Assembly: GCA_963969495.1 (NCBI GenBank)
Contig: OZ018326.1
Location: 154,132,306-154,196,305 of the forward strand
Source of the DNA: Ceratothoa steindachneri
Lineage: Eukaryota > Arthropoda > Malacostraca > Isopoda > Cymothoidae
DNA length: 64,000 nucleotides
Reading direction: 5' to 3'
The notes beneath the pieces were generated by a model. That model was not told where the DNA came from, ran no database searches, and saw nothing but the letters and a program-made list of their open reading frames with translations. The position numbers and the translations under genes are program-made. Shown piece by piece: positions 1-11,249 of the stretch. Numbering within the stretch: the stretch's first letter is position 1; every line of letters begins with the position of its first letter.

Positions 1-989
1 TACTAAGCCTGTGAAGGATACTTCGGTATGGCACCGATACAAAACGTGACGTTTCTATAAGTTGTAGAAGAATGATTTCGAAACTGGGTGAAGGACCGAT
101 CTCCTCGATATGGTCCTCTATCGTCTCTCACCGAATAATCTTTTTCTTTCTTTATGCAGCATATTTATAGCCTGGCGACCGCCCCATCTAAGGGGCAAGG
201 GGCGAGGCCACAGAGGGGAGAGCGAGGGGGTGAAGGGAGGGTGGCACCGCGGTGCCCAGGTCGGCTTCTTAATTAGAGGCACCGACGACCGTCACAATCC
301 TTGGTGTTCTTTTATTTCGAACTGGCACCGCTTTTTGTGGCGATTTAACCGCGGGCTTCCGGACCTCGTAGGTAATCGGATCCTTTGAGCGCTGCGTAAT
401 GGCCTTATTGGTCACCTTGGCACAGCAGCTCGCTCCCGACTACCTATGCGGCGGGGAGATCAAACGGGTAGGCCGTTTGACTGTTAGTCAGCCAGCTAAC
501 GTTCCCACACCTCTCCTCATGTGGCTCGATTCTCACGCTTTCTCCGAAGGGGGACTTTAACGTATATGTTCGCCTGGCCCTCCGTGTGGCTTTATGTTAT
601 AATTCTTCTACACAAGGAATTGGATGTATGTCATAAACCATTTTCCTGCAAATTGGAGTCGGTGTGCATCAACGCTATGTTTGTAGAATCTCATCAGCTA
701 AGGGTTCACCCTCAGGCAGAACGTTCCAAGCCACCACCCCCTACACACCTGTCATAATATATGTAGATCATTTACTTTTCTTTCGGTCCGCACAGTCTCT
801 TTCAAACATTCACACAATCAATCAACCTTATAGGCAATCTCTCGTTCCTTTACATGAGGACTCACAGCCTCGTATATTTATTCTCTTCACAAATCTATTC
901 TGATCCATTAGATGGCTGGATGGAAAAGGCAGGATTCTGAGGCTTTGGAAGATTTTGCACCCATTTACATGTCAACATTTAGGCTTGTT
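1..989. other. No recognisable gene or element
   Basis: Both strands were read. Only short open frames without familiar motifs were seen. The part near 180-240 is GC-rich and purine-rich; the rest is mixed. It may be intron of the host gene or old transposon sequence. Confidence 0.4.
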
Positions 990-1085
990 TCGTTTTTTTA
1001 AGGAGTCCATCTGACGACTGCTTAGTAGGGCTGAAGTCGCCATAATCACGCTAGAGCCTAATACTAGGCTAAATTAACAATTGCT
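990..1085 (-). mobile_element. I-like LINE 3' tail fragment
   Basis: A T-run at 993-999 (a poly(A) tail on the minus strand) is followed by a CGACT...AGTCG inverted pair at about 1014-1041 and a CTAATACTAGG palindrome-like motif. The same order of signals is found at the 3' ends of the two long I-like LINE copies at 16334 and 27535. Only the tail is preserved, so assignment rests on the shared 3' signature. Confidence 0.5.
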
Positions 1086-2885
1086 TAAGGCGGCCTATCG
1101 ATGTCGACGAAGACGTTGCTCTGCATGATGATGATGAAAGTCGAGATCATTGTTTCAGCAGGTTTTTGCACTGGTCTTTGTAACGCTTCTTGATGACTAC
1201 TGCATTTCTGTTTCCCTCAAGTTGACCGTACAGTATTGGATTTGGGAGTTGGTGGTCTGATATTCTGATGGTGTGACCCAGCCAGCGAATTTGTCGTTGT
1301 GCTAGGAGGGTTTCTATACTGCAGGTTTGGGTCCTGTGATATATTTCATTGTATGTGATTTTGTCTTTCCATGATGTGCCTAGGATCCTCAGGATACGCC
1401 CAAGGTGGAACGTTTCTAAGCTGCAGACCTGTTGTTTGTATATTGTCCAGCCTTCAGCAAGATGGATAGGCAAACAGCCCTGTAAACTGCAGCTTTGGTG
1501 TCTGTTCTCAAGTTGTTGTTTGTGAAAACTCTTTCCCTCTAGCGGCCAAAGACAACATAGGTGAGGGTTATCCTTCTTTGTATTTCTGGGTCCAGTAAAC
1601 AGTTAAAGGAGATCACATTGCCTAAGTAAATAAAATGTGCCAAGATTTCTGTATTTTTGTGTATTAATTTTAAGACTCATGGCAGAGTATGTGGATGAGA
1701 GAGCATCCAGGGTGGCTTGGAGTGCTTCAGCATCATGGGCAACAATGGCACAATCATCTGCATATTGCAGTTCTATTACTTGGGTGAAAGAAACTTTAGT
1801 TCTGGCCTGGAATCGGCGGATGTTGAATAAACTGCCATCTAGGCGGTACTGTATGGTAATACCTGCATCTCTTCCTGGGGTAGCATGGACCAGGTTGATG
1901 AGAGCCATGAGGTAAACATTGAAGAGAACAGGGGCAAGCACACACCCCTGTTTGACTCCCACTTCCACATTGAAGGGTTCTGATAATGATCCACAGGCTT
2001 GGACCTGGGCTTGCATCCCAAGATAATAAGAAATTTTGGCGGGACCCCAAACTTTAATAAGAAGTTCCATAGCAGAGGGCGATTGACAGTGTCAAAAGCC
2101 TTTGTCAGGTCAATGAAAGCAACAAACAGGTCTTTGTTCTCTTGCTTTCTCCTGGAGTTGGCATAAGCAAATGACCATATCTGATGTGCTTTGTTATTTT
2201 TCTAGAACCACACTGGCTCTCAGGAAGGTTTTGTTCTGTAATATGAGAGACCAGGCGGGACAACATGATCTTGGAAAGTATCTTCCCAGCAATTGACAGA
2301 AGTGAAATGCCTCTGCTGTTCCTACAGGTCGCTCTGTCATCTTTTTCCTTGAAGATGGTCACGATCTTGGCATCTTTTAGCATTTGTGGACCTCTCCAGT
2401 TGTCCATATCTCACTAATAAGTTGGTGTATTCTGACTTTCAAGCGGTATCTTCCTTTCTTGAATATTTCTGCTGGGATACCATCTGGTCCAGGACTCATT
2501 GTTGTTTTTAAGGCCTCTGATGGCAATTAGGCCCTCATCTAGATTGGGAGTTTCATCGAGAGGACCTAATGTTGGTAGATTTGGTAGGGTATCAATGACA
2601 TGAGGTGTTGTGGGGTTTGCCTGGTTGAGCAAGGTTTTAAAGTGCTCAGCCCATCTGGCTAGGATTTCCTCATTGTTTTTTATAAAGAGTGTTTCCATCT
2701 GCTCATCTTACAGGATGGCTTTTGTGTTTCCTTGGCACATAAATTTTCTTTGCTGCATCATAGAACCCATGGGTGTTATTGGTGTCAGCAAATTGTTGCA
2801 GCTTCTCAGCTCTTTCATGCCACCAGTTATTCTCCATCTTACTTAGCTCTCTTTGCGCTTTAGCTCTGATGTTCTTGAATTGTGT
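1086..2885 (-). mobile_element. Decayed RTE-like non-LTR retrotransposon
   Basis: Read on the minus strand, several frames give consecutive pieces of one non-LTR reverse transcriptase. The order is a linker region (about 2885-2703), the region before the RT palm (2698-2414), finger/palm segments with GISLLSIAGKILSKIMLSRL (2407-2105), the catalytic block with GVKQGCVLAPVLFNVYL and YADDCAIVAH (2070-1603), and a C-terminal segment with RWLGHTIRI and KKRYKDQCKNLLK (1473-1147). The YADD catalytic motif survives but the frame breaks several times, so this copy is dead. A short ATG/ATC repeat near 1125-1137 may be the original 3' tail. The clade call (RTE-like) is from general resemblance and is less certain than the non-LTR RT call. 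No endonuclease domain was recognised upstream, so the copy is probably 5' truncated. Confidence 0.75.
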
Positions 2886-3020
2886 TTTAAGTGCAAACAA
2901 ACATGCAAAAAAAACAAAACAAAAAGGCAAAGAAACAAGCAAAAAAAAAACCCCCAAAGTAAACACGTCCTGGCCTCGGAGGGAGGTGGGCCTCCCTCCA
3001 GTGCCGGAACATGTGACCTA

Positions 3021-3922
3021 CGAGGGGCGGTCAATAAGTTTTGTGAATCGGTAGGGTAAAACAGAGGAAGGGGGTGGCTGTTTGTGGGGGTGTTAAGACA
3101 AGTTATGAAAAGTCAAAAACTGCAGCCGCACGCTCCTGCCTCGTCTATTTAAGAAGCAGTAGCTGATCGCAGATCGTCAGTCACAAATTTTTCAAAAATG
3201 GAGAAGGTTGAGCACCGCGCAGTGATCAAATTTTTGGCCAATGAAGGCAAGAATGCAAAAGAGATCCATGAACGCATGGTTGCAGTGTACACCGAACCGC
3301 CCCTTCCTATGCAACCATTGCTCGCTGGAATAGGGAGTTCCGCCATGGTTGTGAGTCCCTTGAAGATGACGACCGTCAGACGTGACCAACGAGGACAATG
3401 TGGCCCGTGTGGAGAGGAGGATCGTCGAAAATCGACGGTTGAAGGTCGAAGAAATCGAGCGAGAACTTGGAATATCACATGGAAGTGTTATCAACATCAT
3501 CCACGACAATTTGGCCATGACCAAGGTCTCTGCCCGTTGGGTGCCTAGAAACCTCACGCCCCATGATCGACTTCAACGTCGTCAAAGTCCACAAGGCCAG
3601 AGTTGCACAAGCTGCCCTGCGCGAGTGCGGATTCAAGGAGCTCAACCATCCCCCCTACAGTCCAGATCTGGCCCCTAGCGACTACTTTTTATTCCGCCAG
3701 CTCAAGGCTGCACTGCGTGGACGTCGGTTTGGGGACGATGAAGATGTCCAGCTCGCCGTCCAGGAGTGGATTGAACAGCAGTCGGGAGATTTCTGGTTGT
3801 CGGGAATTCGAAGCCTCAGGGACAAGTGACGCAAGTGCATTAAAGTCGAGGGTAGTTATATTGAAAAATAATAAAACACTTTTCCTCATATCCGAATTGC
3901 AAAACTTGTTGACCACCCCTCG
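3021..3922 (+). mobile_element. Internally deleted mariner element
   Basis: Terminal inverted repeats begin CGAGGGGCGGTCAATAAGTT at 3021 and are matched, in inverse orientation with two differences, by the block ending at 3922. TA dinucleotides at 3019-3020 and 3923-3924 are the target duplication. The element is 902 bp, against about 1.3 kb for a full mariner; the missing part is the middle of the transposase gene. Confidence 0.9.
3198..3828 (+). pseudogene. Mariner transposase, catalytic centre deleted
   Basis: The N-terminal helix-turn-helix DNA-binding part is present in two frames, with EHRAVIKFLANEGKNAKEIH at 3207 on and ISHGSVINIIHDNLAMTKVS around 3470-3530. It runs to the WVPRNLTPH motif, which normally precedes the catalytic core. 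The sequence then jumps to the end of the core: VHKARVAQAALRECGF and HPPYSPDLAPSDYFLF, the hallmark block carrying the third acidic residue of the DD34D triad. The segment with the first two catalytic aspartates is absent. A frameshift near 3370 also separates the first and second N-terminal pieces. The product could not transpose DNA, but the TIRs are good enough that it could be mobilised by an active relative. Confidence 0.85.
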
Positions 3923-4140
3923 TATAACAAAGAGAGTATAAAAAAAAGATGAGGCCAGGTTCCTCCAAAAAGTCAGATAGTCTACAAATCTCTGTACACA
4001 AACTCGTCCCGAATACAAGGGACAAAGAGTAACGACCCCGCGCATCCCGATACAGGGACAGGTAACATGCATAAAGATCACCCAGACTGGGACATTCAGC
4101 AAGAATGTGCCCAACAGTCCGGGGACTCTATGGCTCTGAC

Positions 4141-4329
4141 CAATCCATTCTCTTCTTTTCATTTTTCCTAATTTTATCTTTTTTCTTTCATATGAAATTG
4201 ATGCTCCCAATACCCAGCTTGGAGTATGTTTATGAAGAATATATAAAAATACTACTAGAATCAATCTCTCCTTTCAGTTTTAAAGTTGCAACAGTTGTAA
4301 AACATCATTTTGCCACAAAAGTTACAAAC
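4141..4329. other. Spacer, nothing recognised
   Basis: AT-rich sequence between the LINE fragment and a candidate exon. No open frame with known motifs was seen. Confidence 0.4.
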
Positions 4330-4485
4330 CTTTTCCTTTAGATTGTGACCGGTTGAGTGTGTGTACTGAAGAAAGAGCTCTCGCTCATGTTCAGAGAAGT
4401 TCTTGTCTTCTTGAGGCTCAATGGATGTCCCAATGAAATAAGAGACAAAAGCGACATCACCTTTTGTTTCTACGACTCGAATTTC
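4330..4485 (-). CDS. Candidate internal exon of an unidentified host gene
   Basis: On the minus strand a pure T-run of about 17 bases ends in AG at 4487-4486. An open frame of exactly 156 bp (52 codons, phase 0 on both sides) follows, ending at a GTTTGT donor (4329-4324). The peptide begins EIRVVETKGDVAFVSYFIGT and ends YTHSTGHNLKEK. It has balanced, charged composition typical of a conserved protein and no stop, unlike the flanking repeats. I do not recognise the family, and it does not match the PDCD2L C-terminal domain expected further along this strand. Partner exons were not found in the window. It could be an exon of a neighbouring gene or a gene nested in the PDCD2L region; a chance open frame is possible, but the splice-site fit argues against it. 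Confidence 0.5.
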
Positions 4486-4735
4486 CTAAAAAAAAAAAAA
4501 AAAAAAATATTAGAAAAAAGTTCTACAGAAGAGCAACTTCAAGTAAAACAAATTTAAAACAATATACCAACAAGTACATTTTGTGTGGTAAGTTTGTAAG
4601 GAAAGATCTGTAAAGAAAGTGATGAAGTAATGGAAAGTGAAAATGTCTAGAAGATATATAGCTAGAGATCCTCCTGTGGGTAGTGGGGTTGGACAGGGGC
4701 ACACAATGCTTCAGATGTAGCAAGGTTACCCATGG
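4486..4735. other. Intronic or spacer sequence with poly(A) run
   Basis: An A-run at about 4488-4507 (the polypyrimidine tract of the candidate exon when read on the minus strand) is followed by AT-rich sequence without recognisable motifs. Confidence 0.4.
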
Positions 4736-5200
4736 TACACCTGAGCTCTCCGTAACAAGGAGATAGTACTTTATCTGTACAACTTCCTGGTTCGGCCGCA
4801 CCTGGAGTATGCCGTACAATTTTGGAGTCCTTCGTTTCGAAAGGATATCGCAAGGTTGGAACGTGTACAAGCCAGGGCAACCAAGCTGATTCCCTCTATC
4901 CGACATAAAAGTTATGAGGATAGACTAAGGGAATTAGATCTGTTCTAGTTGGAAACCCGTAGACTGCGTGGTCAGCTCATCAAAATTTTTTCACGTACAG
5001 CATCTGCGGTAAGTGGAACGCACTTCCAGTGGAAGTTGTCAACAGTGAATCTGTTGACCAGTTTAAGTCGAGACTAGACAAAGTCTTGAAAAGCGGCGGT
5101 TTAGGGACGCAAAACAATTGAGCAGCCATGTGCCTGTTCGATTGCTAGTCCAAAGGTACCCTCTTTGAATGGACCGTAAGGTATCCTAGGGTACTTACTT
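4736..5200 (+). mobile_element. CR1-like LINE, C-terminal RT fragment
   Basis: From about 4760 the plus strand encodes the end of a CR1-type reverse transcriptase: LVRPHLEYAVQFWSP, then RLERVQARATKLIPS, then YEDRLRELDLF followed by a stop and LETRRLRGQLIKIF. After a deletion near 5000 the final block reads KWNALPVEVVNSESVDQFKS. The rest to about 5200 is probably the 3' untranslated tail. The copy is 5' truncated and carries a stop and an internal deletion, so it is inactive. Confidence 0.8.
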
Positions 5201-5489
5201 TCCTTCTTACTCCTTGTAAATGAGCAAAAGAAACATGGGAGAAGTAGAAAGAGTAAAGTGCGGGCAGAATGCAAGCTTGTTCAAAACCTTTATCCCCGAC
5301 TGGAGCCAAGTGGCAATGAGATGATAAGCCCCACCAACCCCTCCTGAACAGAGATGAATGGATGAAAGCTGAACAACTAAAGGCCTGAAAAATTAGGCTC
5401 TGACCAATAGAGAGGTGAGGAACCTGTAAAGAAAGTGGCAAAAAAGGGAAAAAAATGGAAATGTCTAGGAGGAATAAAGCCCAGGTACA
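5201..5489. other. Spacer, nothing recognised
   Basis: No coding motif, repeat structure or element terminus was seen on either strand. Confidence 0.35.
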
Positions 5490-5965
5490 CTCAAGCTACT
5501 TTGAGAGTGCTTTGAAACATACCGCTTCTGTCTTGGCCGACTACCAAGAAAGTCGACAATGTGCAAAATGACCAAGATATTCTAGGAATAGTAGTTAGGC
5601 CCATAGCCATGAAGTTGCCACAAAATAACTCAATGGCCTCAACCACTACCCTGAACTCAACTGGGACATAGAAATCAGTCATTTTCCTGAAATGTAGACA
5701 ACCCCACTGACTCCAAGCACGACTAGGGCAGGTTTTAAGGTGCAGTTCTCATGCAACGATGTGTAAATTCATTCACATTAAGGACACATTTTAAGCTCAT
5801 CGATCACTTGGTAAGGACCCGACTTCTTGGAATGATCATGTAGTTCCTCCCGAGTAGGTGTCTACCATTCAAATCACTGAGCGAGAGGTGTAAGTATCAC
5901 ATCTTCCTTCCCCACTCCTATCCTGTGGTGGTGGGGTCACAAAAACCTGATACCCCAGGAGGGTA
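5490..5965 (-). mobile_element. Diverged I-like LINE fragment (endonuclease to RT linker)
   Basis: The minus strand of 5491-5682 encodes a peptide beginning MTDFYVPVEFR with GLTTIPRIS. It aligns with MTEFSISVEEFR...GLNTIPRTS of the RT ORF of LINE copy 1. The part at 5770-5965 matches at DNA level the endonuclease region of that copy near 19.19-19.53 kb, for example GTGGTGGTGGGGTCACAAAA. This is an old, partly deleted copy of the same or a sister family. Confidence 0.7.
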
Positions 5966-6198
5966 TGGATTTTTGTTCTCCAGAAGTTGTTTTTTATTAG
6001 TGTTCTGAGGGTATTGCGCTTTGGACATGGCTTTCATAATGATGTTTTGTGTGTATTGAATAAAGATCGTGTGTGGGTGTAGGGTGACACCAGAAGCATG
6101 TAGTTACAGTTGATCGTAAAGCAAAGTATTCATAAGTGATCATTATGTGGTATATCAATTTCACTACCAGTATACACAAGTGTATATAAGACAATCAG
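5966..6198. other. Spacer, nothing recognised
   Basis: AT-rich sequence flanking the BEL/Pao element, without a recognisable feature. Confidence 0.35.
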
Positions 6199-6786
6199 TG
6201 TAAGAAAAAGGACCATGCATTTGCTGGGTACTCCCACGTGTGCTTTCCTTGTTGCTCCCACCTCCCTCTTTTGGCTATCCGAGCACCCCCAAAGCCCATA
6301 AGATGCAGGGGAATGAAGTTTCCCTTCCCCCACTCTGGGTTCTTTCCCACTTTCGAGATTGTCCCCAACACAATTCTCCTTGGTCTCAATGTGCCAACAT
6401 CTCTCCCCCAAACTCCTGACACATTCGGTTTCCTCACCTTCAAAGTACGTTACAGTGGTTTGGATGGTAAGATCTCAATTCTGGAGCTACTCAAGGTAAG
6501 TACTAAATTTCTCATTCCCAGGAGAATGGAACTTGTCCTTCAAATTTTCCATCTTTTCATCTCTATCCTGCCGGTTTCATGTACCTTTCCAAATTGTGAA
6601 CTAACGAGGAATCTATGAGCTGATATCACTTAGAGAATCTCCCCTGAAAAGACCACCTCTATCTTTTCAAAATGTTACTCTTATTTATCAGTTTCTCTTT
6701 TCCCTGGCCTTCAGCCACCCTCCTTTTGTTAACAAACCTAATACATTGGTTTCCGCCCCTTTCAAGTTTAGGCATTGGGACTAGCA
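6199..6786 (+). repeat. 5' LTR of BEL/Pao element
   Basis: Matches 12641-13232 along its whole length. Shared landmarks include ATGCAGG(G/A)GAATGAAGTTTC, CACAATTCTCCTTGGTCTCA, the AATTGTGAAC segment, and the final ACATTGGTTTCCGC and GGGACTAGCA. Boundaries are good to a few bases at the left end. Confidence 0.8.
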
Positions 6787-6984
6787 AAGTTGAAAAGATA
6801 CAGACTTCTTAATTTATTCTGGGTTTTTGTTCACTGCTTACATAATCAACCAATAATTTGAGTCTGATTTTGGCGGAGATCCCCCATTGGTTTGCTACTT
6901 TCTCAACTTTTAACCCCCCCAATTTTTGCTTCCCTCACCACCTTTCAATCCCTTTTGTTCACTTTATCTTCAAACTCTGGTCAG

Positions 6985-8460
6985 AATGGCTTGTGAGAAC
7001 ATCCCCTCCCTATCAGATTTTGACGTTGAATTAAAAGAGTTAGTTAAAAGCTGTGCTATTATCAAAAGGAAATTAATGCTTAGCCTTAAAAAAATATGCG
7101 TCAAACTAGTCTAATTCCATCCCTGAGTTAGATGCGCAAATTAGATTGAACCCTGTTAAAACTCTTCTTATTCTGTAAGCCAGTTAGACGAGAAAATCCT
7201 CCAAACTTATGACTGTGATAATGATCCATCCCTCAAAACAGAGTTAAATTCCCAAGTTGATTTTGACTCAGAGGTGTCCTCCCAAATTAAAGCCCTATCG
7301 TGGAAAGGAAAAGTTCCCTCCCCTGGTGACTCCAACCCCTTTAACAGCCTCAGTTCTGACCTAAAAGCGATACTAGCCTGCCTTGGGAAGGCTAACTCTG
7401 AACCCTTCCACCCTTTCTCCTTTGAACATTTTTCTGACACCCATGACAAGTTAAACCTCAAAACTTTCATTTCATAATTTCATAACTTGGTGGGGTCTAG
7501 AACAAATATTTCGGATTCGGCAAAATTGGCGTACGTTAAGGGCCATTTAAGAGGGTATTCATTTTTCCTCATCAAACATCTTTGTACTACAGATGAAAAT
7601 GATCAAATCGCTCAACTTTTGGATGATGAATTCCTGGACAAAGATGCCATTGTCAACTAGTATCTCGGTAAAATTATTTCTGCCCCTTCTTTTCACCACT
7701 TATCCAAACTATTCCTTTGGTTAAACAAAGCCTGCTGTCTTGATCAAACCCCCCAAAATTTATGTAAATTTCTTTGAAGGTAGCGCAGGTAATAAACTTC
7801 TATTGCATATCATTTATGGCAAAATGGCTATAAATTTCAAAGGAGAATTGAGATTGACTACAAGGAGTGATTATCCTTCTCTCTCTGACCTTTTTAACAA
7901 TTATTCCTCAACCATTCGGACCCTCAAAAAACTGGAATTGGTCAGAAAGGTATTTAATCCCCCCCCTTCAAAGGTCCCTTATATCAAATTACCAATGGCA
8001 ACTATTTAAAAAATGTAAATCTGTCAAATCAGAATAAATCTTTTGCCTCAAATAACTAAAATAAACCCAATCGGTATCAAATTGACCCACTCAAATTATA
8101 ATAAACCCATTAATGATCAAACGTGCATCCAAACACTTAAGACGAATATTTCTGTTGGCTGGGTGGAACCTCCAAGCAAAGCCTCAAATTCAAATACCCT
8201 CCAACCTAAGGCTCTTAGGGACCCTAATCTGTATTGTAAAATGTGCATAGGAACCTATTCAATGTTAAAGTGTCCGTTTTCAACACTACAGCTTGTGGAT
8301 AGAGAGGTATCCTGAGCTAGAGCTATGCAAAAGATGTAGGAGTTTTCGGCACCTTTCAGATGCTTGTTCAACTGAGCAGAGAGATTTATCTCATCCTTGT
8401 AGTTTCTGCCAAGCAACAACCTATATTTCTGCCCTTTGCCCTCAAACTTTAAATCTTGGT
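6985..8460 (+). pseudogene. BEL/Pao gag remnant with zinc knuckles
   Basis: Broken frames from ATG 6985 give a BEL-type gag. Recognisable pieces are KGHLRGYSFFLIKHLCTTD and LLDDEFLDKDAIVN around 7540-7660, in the capsid-like part. At 8310-8450 there is a nucleocapsid-like pair: C-x2-C-x4-H-x4-C (CKRCRSFRHLSDAC), then a second knuckle CSFCQATTYISALC whose histidine position is tyrosine. Several stops and shifts are present. Confidence 0.6.
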
Positions 8461-8559
8461 AAAACCACCTGACTAGGAGAGGGTCGTATGGTGATGTTGT
8501 GGTTGGTGACAAATCCTGCGGAGGATTCTGGTACGAGTCCCTTTAGCAACTCAAATTTA

Positions 8560-8725
8560 TGCTCCTTACTCTTGACCTTAGTCTGGGGAGAAAGTTTTGA
8601 CCTGCCAGGGCCTACTGGACTTTGTGTCCCAAAGGTCTTACATTTCAGAATCTCTGGCTATCTCATTGGGTGCTAGCCTGGGCAGGTTTCCGAAATACTC
8701 ATGCATAATTCACATGCTCATCAGC
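8560..8725 (+). pseudogene. BEL/Pao protease remnant
   Basis: The piece LLDFVSQRSYISESLAISLG corresponds to the BEL/Pao aspartic protease core, in which the catalytic motif is followed by SQxSFIS. The catalytic DSG is not intact: the first positions read DFV in the best frame. Assignment rests on this short block and on its position between gag and RT. Confidence 0.5.
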
Positions 8726-9689
8726 TCACAAAATCTGCATTTGGGGCAAATGCAGGCCGATCTCTACTTCATCTCAAATTATTCAGGCCTCCTTTTGGTT
8801 GATCCGAATTTGTCCTTGGATTTTTTGGTCACTGGACTTGATGAATATATACAGACTCTGGATCGCTGGGGTCCCTTTAGAAGACAGAGCATTTTACCTC
8901 TCAAGCGGTGTGAAAGATTGCACCGTGGTCGTAAATTGCCTGCTGGGGGTAGACTGCATCCAATTAATGAGAGATCTTTAAAATAAGATGCAGGGCAGGG
9001 ATGCATCCTTCTCCTGTGGGCTTGGGCTCATCCCATATGTGAGTGTGACAACCTTCCAAAACCCCTCAAAGGTAGAGATTGCTACGCCTCCCTGGTGTAA
9101 GCCACCAGCCCTAGCCAGGTGAAGATGGGGCCAGTTCCAGTGCTGTCAGGGCTAAAGGAAGGTGAGATGCTGATGGAGAAAAACGGTCATCCTAAATGCC
9201 TTCAAACTCAAATTCAAACTTATGTAAAACCCAACATTCAAATTCAACTCGGAAGCCCTGCCTCAGAAAGCAATGCGCCGGGTCCTACTCCACAGTCCTC
9301 AAGGTCAATCAAGATGACGGAGCAGAGATTAAATTAAAACCAGCTGTAGGGCTCTCTAATACTGACCTAAAAACAGATGCTTCCATCATCTCCTATGTCA
9401 ACACAGGCTTTAACCCTATTCATTCATATTTTCCCCCCTCAATTTATGCAAGTCTGATACAGATTTAGACATAGGGCTTGAACATGTGTTTAGCTTGGAA
9501 TCTCTGGGCGTTAAAGACATTGATACAGGATCCCTGGATATGATTAAAATCTCCCAATTTCATAATTCCATAGAAAAGAGGGGTGGGAAGTATCATATAG
9601 AACTCCTGTGGTATGATGAAATTTTGCCAGAGGTTTCCCTCAAATTCTAAAATAGCTTTGGCTATTTGAAACAAAGTCAAAGGGTCCTT

Positions 9690-10720
9690 GGCTCAAAAGG
9701 GGCTAACTAAAGCCTATAATGAAATTTTCAAAGGTCAGTTGGGGGAAGGTATAATTGAGCCCATAAATGTGTCCCCAGAGAATTATGACCTCTATAGTTG
9801 GATCCCCCATCATAAAATCGGCTTCCCAAACCACCACTAAAATAAGGGTCATCCTCAATTGCAGCTTTTGTACATTTGGATCTCCATCTCTCAATAACGC
9901 ATCTTATTCCGGGATAGACCCTCTCATGCCCCTTTTACCCTCTTGTGTCAATTTCGTTTGAACTAATTTGTCATTCTGTTGGACATCAAAAAAGCATTCC
10001 TCCAAATCAAATTAAAATTAATAGAAGACAGAAATTGTTCGTTTTTTCTGGGTGAAGAATAGTGAAATTGCTACCTATCGCTATTGTTCTCTCATTTTGG
10101 GACTTAATTCACTTCCCCTTTAAACTTAACTACATCTTTAATTACCACCTCAGCTTCTATACCTCAAATCCTTGTAGCAAAACATTGAGTAATTCGTTTT
10201 ATGATGATAATTTAGTAGTCACAAACTCCGACCTTCCCTTCCTCAAAGAAATATATCTAGAATCAAATAAAATTATGCAACAAGGAGGCTTCAAGTTGAG
10301 ATCATGGAACATGAACCATCCTGGTCTCAAACAACTTTTCAAAGATGATAATAGATCAGAAACTCATGGCACTGGGACTGAACGCGTTCTTAAGTACCAT
10401 TACAAATTAGAAAATGACCTCCTGTCAGTCATCCCTCACTCCTTTGACCTCATCGCAAAAACTAAATGTAGCATATTCTCTCAAGTTTCCAAAGTATTTG
10501 ATCTGTTGGGACTCTATTTGCCTGTGACAATTAAGGGCAGACTACTGATGAATAATCTATGTTCTAAAAATGTTGATTGGGATTCTGAAGTAGGCAAAAC
10601 CAAGATGAAGGCATGGGAGTCCCTTAGTCACGAATTGGTGAGGTTGGGGGAAGCAAAAATTTTGCGATTTACTTTGGAGGATTATGGTCAAGCCGAACTG
10701 AAGGTATTTTGTGGAGGGTA
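9690..10720 (+). pseudogene. BEL/Pao reverse transcriptase remnant
   Basis: Upstream pieces include GIIEPINVSPENYDLYSWIPHH and, near 9980, LDIKKAFLQIKL, the palm block with the first catalytic aspartate. The ORF 10062-10721 holds FYDDNLVVT in place of the usual YVDDL motif. It continues with KVFDLLGLYLPVTIKGRLL, the conserved BEL segment after the palm, and CSKNVDWDSEV. Stops and frameshifts divide the gene, and the region 10720-11250 (expected RNase H) is too decayed to read with confidence. Confidence 0.75.
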
Positions 10721-11249
10721 AGGCTTGTTATGAGTATGCCATTTTATGCTTTGCATTCTAATGAATCCCACCTCATATTTTGAAAATTCAAAGTTTCCCC
10801 TATGTCAATGAGAACGCTTCCTTCCTTGGAATTAATGGGCATCATTCTTGCCTTCAACTCCCTCCCCCTCTTCCTTCAATCTTACTCTTACTCTTTCAGA
10901 TCTATTGATATCTTGGTTGATGCTCAAATTGTACTGTCCTAAATTCCCAATCACATAAATAAATTAAAACAAAAGTCGATATTTGTCAAAAATCAACAAG
11001 ATATCAAATTGCCCAAGGAAAAAATTACCTTTAAATATCAAATCAACATTTCTTTCAATTATGTTCTCACTCTTGACAACCCCACAGACTTAATTACTCC
11101 CTTAAGGAATTTAATTCCAAATTAAATCTTTGGCTTCATGGTCCTTCCTGGTTGATCTTAGGATGGAAAATGTGGCCCAAGGTGGAATTGAAATGCCTAA
11201 GGCCTCTTCCAGAAATTTGATATCTTCCCATATAACAATTTAAACCAAT

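Larger units (their letters stand above)
2886..4140 (-). mobile_element. I-like LINE 3' region fragment, split by mariner
   Basis: The parts on either side of the mariner (2886-3018 and 3925-4140) match the 3' region of the I-like LINE copies at 16.4-16.7 kb and 27.6-27.9 kb. Shared stretches include the A-rich leader, the CGGAGGGAGGTGGGCCT motif, and the run with CTCGTCCCGAATACAAGGGA and GGGACAGGTAACATGC. In the 27.7 kb copy the sequence GACCTACAG is uninterrupted. Here it is broken at its TA, which shows that the mariner inserted into this fragment. Confidence 0.7.

Noticed and set aside
110..388. 92-codon plus-strand frame near the window start
   Set aside because: No domain, atypical composition and no splice context; treated as chance.
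6871..6883. TGGCGGAGATCCC as primer-binding site of the BEL/Pao element
   Set aside because: It lies about 85 bases after the LTR end, too far for a normal primer site, and the tRNA match is not clear.
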